From contig CAZNLR010000049.1 in assembly GCA_964574215.1 (NCBI GenBank), forward strand, positions 1 through 35,148: a stretch of 35,148 nt of DNA, read 5' to 3'. Shown one piece after another: positions 16,620 through 23,705 of this stretch. Both the position numbers and the translations under genes were made by a program. The notes beneath the pieces were generated by a model. The model made no database searches, had not been told where the DNA came from, and worked only from the letters and a program-made list of their open reading frames with translations. This DNA is from GCA-2725625 sp964574215 (lineage in GTDB: Bacteria > Pseudomonadota > Alphaproteobacteria > Rhodospirillales > UBA2165). Numbering within the stretch: the first letter of the stretch is position 1; every line of letters begins with the position of its first letter.

Positions 16620-18161
16620 CTATTCGGCCAACTTGATGCGGCCGCCGGCGCCCAGGCGCTCATTGCCGCGCACCACCACCATGTCGCCTTCCTTGAGGCC
16701 TTCCAGCACCTGAAATTTGTTGCCGATCCCCCGGCCCAGTTTAACGATGCGCATGGTGGCGTTATTGCCCTTGACCACGAACACGATGTTGCCATTGGCC
16801 CGCTTGATGATGGCATCCTTGTGGACGGTGAGGATTTTGTTGCCGTTGGTGAGCGGCAGTTCGACGGTGACGCTCTGGTTGTTGGCCAGCCTTGTGGCGT
16901 CATCGCCGAAATCAGAGACCAGCCGGATCGGGCGTGAGCGGGTGCGCGTATTATCCGTGGGGATAATGGCGCGCACCAGGGCGGAATAGCGTTTGCCGCT
17001 CTCGGTGATAATGGTGCCCGTGGCGCCCAGTTTCAGGCCGACGACGCGGAAACTGGGAATTTCCGCCTCTACCTCGGCGCTTTTGTCGTTGAGAAGTGTC
17101 ACCACCCTATTGCCCACATTAACGTAGCCGCCTTCGACAACATGTTTCTCCGTCACCACGGCGTCGTAAGGGGCTTTGATGGAGGCGTCCTTTATATCGA
17201 TTTCCAGCCTCCGCAAAGCGGCGGTATATTCGGCTAACTGCGCCTTGCGCTCGGCCACCAGTCCCTCCTGATCCTCGAAACGCGCACGGGAAAAGGCGGC
17301 GGAGCGGGACAGGCTCTGCATACGTTTGAGTTCACGTTGGGCGTTATTGACCATGGTGCGGTGACGCGCCACCTGGGCGGTGATGCGCTGGCGTTCGGCC
17401 AGTAGGCGGCCTTTGGACAGGGTGGCGATGACGTCGCCTTTCGCGACCCGGTCGCCCACTTCCACGTTGACGGTCTCGACAGCGCCGCTGATGCGGGCCG
17501 ACAAGGGGCCGGACTGTAGGGCGGTAATACGGCCAATTACGGAATAGGTCTCTTTCGTGGTTTCCAGACGCACCTTGTCCAGTTTGACGGCTTGGGGAGG
17601 ACGTTGCGGCGGACCGCCGGTTTTACCAGGCGTCGGCTTCGGCGGAGATTTAGCGGCAGTCTGTTTTGCCGCCGCTTTCTTCGGGCATCCTGCTCCTTGA
17701 AAAAAGGCGGGAATTTCCGCGCCGTCCAGGCCACCGTTCTTATCGCAATCCATTTCGTCGAAATTGGCTTCCAACGGTCCCCGGGCCTCATCGCGATCGA
17801 CCAAGCCGTTGCCGTTGGTATCCAATCCTTTGGCGCGCTCGTTGAGAGGCGGGTATTTCGGTTTGGCGGCCGCTTGCGCTTTTTTGGGGCATCCGGCGCC
17901 ACTGAAAAAAGCGGGAATTTCGGCGCCGTCCAAGCCGCCATTCTTGTCGCAATCCATTTCATCGAAATTGGCTTCCAACGGTCCCCTTGCTTCGTCACGG
18001 TCGACCAGGCCGTTGTTATTGGCGTCCAATCCTTTTGCCCGTTCCGAGAGGGGCGGAAATTGTGCGTGTGCTTGCGAGGAAATAAATAAAAGGGCCAAAA
18101 CCCCAAACAGGATTTTGATGCCCGTTTTCCGCTCCCAGGATTTCAAATGCTTTTTATTCAT
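16620..18161 (-). CDS. RND periplasmic adaptor (membrane fusion protein) with N-terminal tandem EF-hand units
   Basis: 513 residues. Residues 1-33 form a signal peptide or membrane anchor ending AHA. Residues 36-94 and 104-162 are two almost identical units, each with two canonical 12-residue EF-hand loops: D46..E57 (DANNNGLVDRDE), D70..E81 (DCDKNGGLDGAE) and their repeats. A Pro/Lys-rich linker (about 163-192) leads into a normal adaptor: lipoyl/barrel-sandwich half AVETVNVEVGDRVAKGD, an alpha-hairpin with coiled-coil character, the second half IKAPYDAVVTEK, and a beta-barrel/membrane-proximal part ending LGAGGRIKLAE. It couples the RND permease to an outer-membrane channel. Most adaptors lack EF-hands, so Ca2+ may stabilise or gate assembly. 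The start is the ATG at 18161 with only a weak A-rich ribosome site. The adaptor assignment is firm and the Ca2+ role is inference. Confidence 0.92.
   Translation of the reverse strand: MNKKHLKSWERKTGIKILFGVLALLFISSQAHAQFPPLSERAKGLDANNNGLVDRDEARGPLEANFDEMDCDKNGGLDGAEIPAFFSGAGCPKKAQAAAKPKYPPLNERAKGLDTNGNGLVDRDEARGPLEANFDEMDCDKNGGLDGAEIPAFFQGAGCPKKAAAKQTAAKSPPKPTPGKTGGPPQRPPQAVKLDKVRLETTKETYSVIGRITALQSGPLSARISGAVETVNVEVGDRVAKGDVIATLSKGRLLAERQRITAQVARHRTMVNNAQRELKRMQSLSRSAAFSRARFEDQEGLVAERKAQLAEYTAALRRLEIDIKDASIKAPYDAVVTEKHVVEGGYVNVGNRVVTLLNDKSAEVEAEIPSFRVVGLKLGATGTIITESGKRYSALVRAIIPTDNTRTRSRPIRLVSDFGDDATRLANNQSVTVELPLTNGNKILTVHKDAIIKRANGNIVFVVKGNNATMRIVKLGRGIGNKFQVLEGLKEGDMVVVRGNERLGAGGRIKLAE
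17676..18056 (-). repeat. Two tandem 177-bp coding repeats (EF-hand pairs) in the RND adaptor
   Basis: Unit 1 is 17880-18056 and unit 2 is 17676-17852, period 204 bp. The encoded 59-residue units differ at only a few positions (for example SERAKGLDANNN versus NERAKGLDTNGN), and each ends GAGCPKK. Similarity is visible at DNA level, for example GAAATTGGCTTCCAACGGTC in both, so the duplication is recent or conserved by conversion. Confidence 0.9.
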
Positions 18162-18358
18162 TTCTGTTTCTTTTCATTGGGCTGTGTTGGTAGGCACTTT
18201 AGGTAATCACAGGCTGGAGTTCAATCCATCGCATGTGATTGACAATTTTCTTTGCGAATATTCGTTGGCGCTCAATCTCAAAATTTTGAATAAAGTTAAT
18301 CGGTGGTAGTGGTACTATTCGTCTTCGGTGTTTTTCCTGATTTGCAGAGGAGAAAGAT

Positions 18359-19168
18359 ATGTTCGCCAAGATGTCCGTCTGCCTGTTTGGCCTTTTGCTC
18401 ACCGTGTTCCTGGGAATGCCGTCAACTGCCCTCTCTGCACCACAGATTTTAGGGTTGGTGGCATCTCTAAAACCGGTCCCTCTCACCTGCTCCAACGGTA
18501 TTTGTTGGGTGGAGGTTTCGACTTTTTGCATACAAGAACATCGCGAACCGCCGGAAACGGGAGACCACTATCGGCTTGCCAAGGGAGCTTCCATCATTTT
18601 AACGGTCGAAAATGTTGAGGGTCGTTCGAAGTCAGTGAACGTTGACGATTTAGTGTCCCTCACGTCATCGGGTGGATTCAGTTCAATCACGATGAGCCTG
18701 CCGGAGGTAATTGTACGCGGTCTTGGAAAAGGCGTTGCAGCTCTTGAAATTGGATCAACGGTCTCGGCGATACCGTTGCCGGTTCAAGGCGATAAGAATC
18801 CGATTCGGCTATCTGAAATAGCTGATTATACGGGTGAGCTCAGGCGTGTGGCGGAAAGTGCTTTGGAAAATGACCGGGCCAATACCGATGCGACCCGAAT
18901 TTTGGCGCAATTGATGAACAGGGTACCCGATCGTCCTATTGTAACAGAGAAGTATGTAAAAAAAATCTGGCGGCGGTTAATCGGATTCCACGACATCCCG
19001 ATTTCAGAAACGGCTATTGCGATGAATAAAGCGGCCTTCAGAGACTGTAGGCCTAAAATCACTTTTGGCGTTATGTCAAATTGGCGCTCTTGTATCCACT
19101 ACCACCATGACCTCCTGGCGGCGAAAACGACCCGGAATGTATGGCGCGCCTTGAAGCCGGGCGGATAA
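18359..19168 (+). CDS. Secreted protein of unknown function
   Basis: 269 residues. A Sec signal peptide (MFAKMSVCLFGLLLTVFLGM, cleavage likely after ALSA near residue 27) shows export to the periplasm. I do not recognise a domain. The mature part has two Cys close together near residues 44-49 (LTCSNGICWVEV) and another at about 57, compatible with a disulfide. It then has a beta-rich segment and a helical C-terminal half with paired His (SCIHYHHDL). A gaggag ribosome site supports the ATG. It is divergent from the EF-hand adaptor gene with a 197-bp intergenic region, and convergent with the small membrane protein. A link to the efflux pump is possible but not shown. Confidence 0.75.
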   Translation: MFAKMSVCLFGLLLTVFLGMPSTALSAPQILGLVASLKPVPLTCSNGICWVEVSTFCIQEHREPPETGDHYRLAKGASIILTVENVEGRSKSVNVDDLVSLTSSGGFSSITMSLPEVIVRGLGKGVAALEIGSTVSAIPLPVQGDKNPIRLSEIADYTGELRRVAESALENDRANTDATRILAQLMNRVPDRPIVTEKYVKKIWRRLIGFHDIPISETAIAMNKAAFRDCRPKITFGVMSNWRSCIHYHHDLLAAKTTRNVWRALKPGG

Positions 19169-19201
19169 GTCAAACAGGCGAATTCATAGCGGTTGATGCC
19201 A

Positions 19202-19786
19202 TCACATTCCGTCGGCGAAATTCACCATGATTATAATGATCAAAACCTGCATGACGCCCTGAGACGCTACGACGGTGAAATAGCGACTTAAGATACGCCC
19301 CACCTTTTTTTCATCAGGGTGATCTTTCCGCATTTCCAAATAGGCTCTGATATTGGCTGGAAGCAACACTAATAATCCTTGAACGCTGAGGATGAATGCG
19401 ATGAATAGGGCGGCTATCACCCACCAGAAATCGGGATAATCCAGATCAATGTATCCGGCGCGAACCGCTAGAAACCAGCCTGATGTCGGCGCGATGATGC
19501 CCAAAGTGGTCAGGATGAACAAAGTTTTGGGCAGTAAACGGAGAGAAAATTGCCGACGCATGTCGAAGCTTAGACGGCGGAGAATAGGACCAATCAGAAA
19601 GCCCATGAGGATATCCCATCCGGTCAGCATAACGCCGCTGACAATATGCACAAAGCGGAGCAGCCAATCATTTTCCGTCGTGATGGACATGATCATGATA
19701 GCAAGCGCCAGCGCCACCCAGATTAGATTGCGAAAATCTAACCCTTCATATATGAAGCGTGATTGTGATGGGGCGGCAACAGTCAT
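19202..19786 (-). CDS. Small integral membrane protein (CopD/HemJ-like topology), unknown function
   Basis: 194 residues with about five hydrophobic segments: residues near 19-37, 45-67, 85-106, 120-143 and a C-terminal one. A His in WLLRFVHIVSGVMLTGWDIL lies in a membrane helix, a pattern seen in CopD-type copper-resistance and heme-related membrane proteins. This is only topological similarity. The C-terminal end (VLIIIIMVNFADGM) is unusually Ile-rich. The gene lies between the secreted unknown (convergent, 33-bp gap) and the leftward SDR/UbiD operon, whose last gene ends 44 bp upstream of this start. Read-through from that operon is possible. Confidence 0.75.
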   Translation of the reverse strand: MTVAAPSQSRFIYEGLDFRNLIWVALALAIMIMSITTENDWLLRFVHIVSGVMLTGWDILMGFLIGPILRRLSFDMRRQFSLRLLPKTLFILTTLGIIAPTSGWFLAVRAGYIDLDYPDFWWVIAALFIAFILSVQGLLVLLPANIRAYLEMRKDHPDEKKVGRILSRYFTVVASQGVMQVLIIIIMVNFADGM

Positions 19787-19830
19787 AGGACAATCCGGTT
19801 TATAGATACCACGTGGATTAATTTAGGAGC

Positions 19831-20598
19831 TTAATGATTTACTGAACCGCCATCAATCACCATGCATTGTCCGGTCATAAAATCACTATCTGAAGATGCT
19901 AGAAAAATCAAAGCGCCGATGAGGTCTTCGGGCATTTGATCCCGCTTGAGAGCGCGGGTGTTGACGACGGCTTGGCGCGACTTGTTGGCGTCTTCGTCCA
20001 GTGCGGCGATGACTTTCTCGCTCATGGTAAACCCGGGAGCCAACGTGTTGACGCAAATGTCATCTGAACCCACCTCCCGGGAAAGGGACCGGGTCATGGC
20101 GAGGATAGCGCCTTTTGACGTCACGTAGTGAAGCATGTTGGGCGCCCCTTTGAACAGAGTGCCCGAGGCGATATTGATGATCTTACCGGATTTTTGTTGG
20201 CGCATTTGCGGCACGGCGGCCTTGGCGCAGAGGAATGGCCCTTTTACATTTACTGCCATTAATTTGTCCCAAGTCTCGACCGTAATTTCCTCGAAAGGTC
20301 CGGCGACCAGATCGCCGAAGATGGCGGCATTGGATACCAGCACGTCCAAGCGGCCAAATCGCTCCACCGTCTTTGCGACCATTTCTTGGCAAGCATTCTC
20401 ATCGGAAACATCGGTGCGAACGGCAATGGCTTCAGCGCCTTGATGGGTCTTCTCGATTTCCGCAGCTACAGGGCTGCTGTCTTCAATATCGGAGACCACA
20501 ATTTTGGCGCCTTCCTGGGCCATGGCTTTGGCATAAACGGCGCCGATGCCCTGGGCCGCGCCGGTAACGACGCAAACTTTGTCGGCCAATCGGCTCAT
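19831..20598 (-). CDS. Short-chain dehydrogenase/reductase (SDR)
   Basis: 255 residues from the chosen start, the classical SDR length. TGAAQGIG (residues 12-19) is the cofactor loop, SNAAIFG replaces NNAG (89-95), and the catalytic Ser145, Tyr158 and Lys162 occur in IASGTLF and YVTSK. The C-terminus GQCMVIDGGSVNH is typical. An Asp (D37) at the end of beta-2 favours NAD over NADP. The frame is open further upstream, but the ATG at 20598 has a gagg site 9 bp before it and begins 4 bp after the preceding UbiD stop, so I prefer it to the ATG at 20613. It is the last gene of the leftward UbiD operon and probably oxidises or reduces an alcohol or keto intermediate of that pathway. Confidence 0.92.
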   Translation of the reverse strand: MSRLADKVCVVTGAAQGIGAVYAKAMAQEGAKIVVSDIEDSSPVAAEIEKTHQGAEAIAVRTDVSDENACQEMVAKTVERFGRLDVLVSNAAIFGDLVAGPFEEITVETWDKLMAVNVKGPFLCAKAAVPQMRQQKSGKIINIASGTLFKGAPNMLHYVTSKGAILAMTRSLSREVGSDDICVNTLAPGFTMSEKVIAALDEDANKSRQAVVNTRALKRDQMPEDLIGALIFLASSDSDFMTGQCMVIDGGSVNH

Positions 20599-20602
20599 AG
20601 AT

Positions 20603-22180
20603 TCAGTCCTCATCGCCTGGTTGTCGTCCTGGTTCAAATCCGCCGACTTCATGGTAGACCGAAGCGCTTTCCTCTTCAAACGCTCTCACCGAGGGAATCT
20701 CGCCCGGTAGCCCCAAAGACTGCCATTTGGCGGCGACGTCTTCGTAAACCTCCTGGCGCAGTGTCGTGCGTTTTGAGAAGACCGGCAAATGGCGGTGCTC
20801 CTTGCAGGCGTTGATCAGGGCCTTGGAGCCGTAGGGGCGTTTCTCCGGCGGATTCTGGGTCGGGTCCAGCCAGGTGCTCCAGGTATTGCGGAGGACATCG
20901 ATATCGTCGATGGGGTTGCAGCGGCTGGCCATGGCCCAAATGACTTCATCCATATTGGTGGGGTCGATATCCTCATCGACGGCGATAATCCACTTGGTGA
21001 AATAGGCGCCGCCGGGCACCTGGGCAACCAGGGCCAACACCTGGGCCGCGTGTCCGGCGTGGCGCTGTTCCAGGCTGACCACAGTCATGCCGAAACCGCC
21101 CGCCGCTGCCGGATGAGCGTAGACGCCGGCGACGCCGGGTACGCCCAGCTTGTCCAGATCGTCCCAGATTTTGGCCGAACGGATGACCGAGAAAAAGCCA
21201 CTTTGTTCGCAGGACGGATAATCGGCCATCAGGGCATTAGTAAGGATCGGCTTGGTCCGGTAGTGGAGGGCTGTCACCTCGACCAATGGGCAGCCTGCTT
21301 CCGGTCGGCCGTAGTAGCCGGGAAATTCACCGAAGGGGCCTTCCGATCTGACCGAACCGGGTTTGATGACGCCCTCGATGACAATCTCCGCATTGGCTGG
21401 CAGCAGCAGATCGGTGGTTTTGCCTTTCACGACGGGGACGGCTTGGTCTTTAATGCCGCCGATATATTCGTATTCGGAAACATTCTTGGCGAACGTTTGA
21501 GAGCCGACCAGCAGAAAGAGGGGGTCGATGCCCCAAGCGGCGGCCACCTGGACCGGCTCGCCCCGTTCCCAACTCCTGGTGATATGCAGGCGGGCATCCT
21601 TGCCCGGCGATAGGTAGAGGCCGACTTCGTTTTTGCTTTGCTGCATCATGCGGTAGGTGCCGAGATTGAGGTAGCCGTTTTCCGGATCACGGGTGATGAC
21701 CACATCGCCGGTGCCCGCGTAGCGACCGCCGTCCATGGGCCAATGGCGGGGAATGGGCAGCATATCGAGATCAATATCGCCACCGGTCAACGTGTGCTCA
21801 AAGACGGGCGCTTCGTCGGCGGTGATCTCCTGAGGCGGGATGCGAGTTTTAAGTTTGTTTTTGACTTTTTCAATCAGCGTCATGGTGGGTGTGTCCGCCG
21901 GTTCCTCCAAGGTCACGGCGATACGGCGAATGCTGGGACCCAGAATATTCCACAGCATCTTGGTCTCTATGGGGCTGTCTTCGAAGCCCGCCGCTTGATC
22001 GAACAATGCGGCTGGGGAGGGGTTTTGCTTGGCCAGCAGATAACTGATGGCGCTCATCTCCTCGTCCCGGTTGACGGGATCGGCAATGCGCACCAGTTCA
22101 TCAATGTCTTCGATGCGGTCGAGCCACTCCCGCAAATCCTGAATGGGTTCGTTGGACGGGTCTTTGCGCGTTTTACTCAT
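20603..22180 (-). CDS. UbiD-family prFMN-dependent decarboxylase, divergent Asp-type copy
   Basis: 525 residues, the longest of the five. It has N172/R177 in LNLGTYRMM, E236 in SEYEYIGG and E280/E285 in SEGPFGEFPGYY. The metal-site position is D195 (SPGKDARLH) instead of His. It differs from the other two Asp-type copies in many places: HWPMDGGRYAGTGD replaces MWPLDGGKYLGT, HTLTGGDIDLDMLPIP precedes it, and there is an acidic extension after the family core (FEEESAS onward). It may therefore act on another substrate. An aaggaa ribosome site overlaps the stop of the preceding UbiD gene 11 bp upstream. The SDR gene follows within 4 bp. Tight spacing shows co-transcription of all three leftward UbiD genes. 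Confidence 0.93.
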   Translation of the reverse strand: MSKTRKDPSNEPIQDLREWLDRIEDIDELVRIADPVNRDEEMSAISYLLAKQNPSPAALFDQAAGFEDSPIETKMLWNILGPSIRRIAVTLEEPADTPTMTLIEKVKNKLKTRIPPQEITADEAPVFEHTLTGGDIDLDMLPIPRHWPMDGGRYAGTGDVVITRDPENGYLNLGTYRMMQQSKNEVGLYLSPGKDARLHITRSWERGEPVQVAAAWGIDPLFLLVGSQTFAKNVSEYEYIGGIKDQAVPVVKGKTTDLLLPANAEIVIEGVIKPGSVRSEGPFGEFPGYYGRPEAGCPLVEVTALHYRTKPILTNALMADYPSCEQSGFFSVIRSAKIWDDLDKLGVPGVAGVYAHPAAAGGFGMTVVSLEQRHAGHAAQVLALVAQVPGGAYFTKWIIAVDEDIDPTNMDEVIWAMASRCNPIDDIDVLRNTWSTWLDPTQNPPEKRPYGSKALINACKEHRHLPVFSKRTTLRQEVYEDVAAKWQSLGLPGEIPSVRAFEEESASVYHEVGGFEPGRQPGDED

Positions 22181-22191
22181 GGCGGCGTTCC

Positions 22192-23664
22192 TTAAGAATT
22201 GAACAGATGGGCGTATTTTTTATAGATTTTTTCTCTGAGATCCTGACTGGCCTCGGCCACAGGTGGGAAATCGTCTTTCCAGCCCCAAGGCCGGCAGGCG
22301 TCGACAACTGCCCGGTTACTGTAAAAAGGCGGTCCGGGCAGCATGCTGTCCAAAGGCGTCGACCAGGCGCGGCGGACGAAATCGATTTCCTCCACCGGAT
22401 CGCACCGGGTGGACATGGCCCACACCACATCGAACAGATTTGAAGGATCGATATCCTCGTCGACCACGATTACCCAGCGCCCGGCATAGTTGCCCGAGTG
22501 ACAGTTGGTGGCCAGCATGCCCGCCTGTTTCGAATGGCCGGGATACATTTGTTCAATAGCAATAATATTGAACATGCGCCCGGCGCCGGCTTCGTGGCAC
22601 CAGACACCCTTGACGCCTGGAAGGCCGGCCTTCTCGACCTCGTCCCAGATCATAGCGGCTTTAACGATGCCCCGGGCGAAGGTGTAGTTGTTGGGCGGGC
22701 GGGCCGGAATGGCCATGGTCAGGATAGGATTGTTGCGGTGGTAGACCCGGCGGATGCGGACTTTGTATTCTTCATGCTGCGGGCTCGCGTAGTAACCCAT
22801 GAACTCACCGAACGGGCCTTCCTTAAAGGTTTCATCTGGCAGAATTTCGCCTTCGAGAACGACTTCTGCATGAGCGGGGATGGGCAGGCCGTGAAGCTCG
22901 CTTTCGATAATTTCAAACGGCCAGCCCCGGTGCCCGCCCGCATAGGCCAATTCATCGGTGGCGAATTCCACCTCCATATTGGCGGAAAAAAACAGCAGGG
23001 GGTCCTGACCGACCACGATGGCCACTGGGCAGGGCTGACCGGCTGCGAAATACTTGTCGCGGATGATCCGTCCGTGCTTGCCCGGTGACATCCAGACACC
23101 CACGGTATTTTTGTCCTGAACCATGGAGCGGTACGTGGCGGCGTTGATCCAGTCGGATTCGAAATCCCGCATAATGACCATGTCGTCGGTGCCGATATAG
23201 CGGCCGCCGTCTTCCTCATGGATGAACGGAACGGGAAACTTGAATATATCCACATCGTCGTCGCGGTCGACGTTTTCCAGAACCGGGCCATCGCTGACAT
23301 ATTCGGGCGGTTTGAGTTCGAAATCCGTCCGCATGCGCTTTCGGTAGGCCTTGACCACGTCGATTGGATGGTCCGGTTCGGGAAATCCAAGAGACAGAGC
23401 CAAACGCTTGGGTGAGTTGGCTGTGCCGGACAAAACCCGGAAGCCCGGATCGTATCCCGGTATTTTGTCGAACAATAAAGCGGGGGCGTCTCCCGCCTTG
23501 GCATGGCAGAGCAGTTCCGCCAGTGCGCTTAGTTCCAGATTCCAATCGGCGCCTTCCACGGTTTCCAACTCGCCCATCTCATCGATCAGGTCGAGCAATT
23601 CCCGGAGATCGGCATGTTTCACGCCGTAATTGGACGCTTGTTTTCTTTTGTCGGCATCAGCCAT
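22192..23664 (-). CDS. UbiD-family prFMN-dependent decarboxylase, His-type copy
   Basis: 490 residues. The signature is complete: N174 and R179 in INAATYRSM, H197 in SPGKHGR, E238 in the TDELAYAGGHRG segment, and E282/E287 in KEGPFGEFMGYY. It is the close paralogue of the rightward 3013 gene, sharing ADWNLE, GRYxGTDD, CHEAGAGR and PGHSKQAGML. The ATG at 23664 is preceded by a G-rich aggggggct site. It lies 41 bp downstream of one Asp-type UbiD and 11 bp upstream of another, so any heteromer of the two types could assemble from one transcript. The substrate is unknown; an aromatic or heteroaromatic carboxylate is the family-based expectation. Confidence 0.94.
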   Translation of the reverse strand: MADADKRKQASNYGVKHADLRELLDLIDEMGELETVEGADWNLELSALAELLCHAKAGDAPALLFDKIPGYDPGFRVLSGTANSPKRLALSLGFPEPDHPIDVVKAYRKRMRTDFELKPPEYVSDGPVLENVDRDDDVDIFKFPVPFIHEEDGGRYIGTDDMVIMRDFESDWINAATYRSMVQDKNTVGVWMSPGKHGRIIRDKYFAAGQPCPVAIVVGQDPLLFFSANMEVEFATDELAYAGGHRGWPFEIIESELHGLPIPAHAEVVLEGEILPDETFKEGPFGEFMGYYASPQHEEYKVRIRRVYHRNNPILTMAIPARPPNNYTFARGIVKAAMIWDEVEKAGLPGVKGVWCHEAGAGRMFNIIAIEQMYPGHSKQAGMLATNCHSGNYAGRWVIVVDEDIDPSNLFDVVWAMSTRCDPVEEIDFVRRAWSTPLDSMLPGPPFYSNRAVVDACRPWGWKDDFPPVAEASQDLREKIYKKYAHLFNS

Positions 23665-23705
23665 GGCCTAAGCCCCCCTGTTATGGACCGATTATAGACG
23701 AACGA

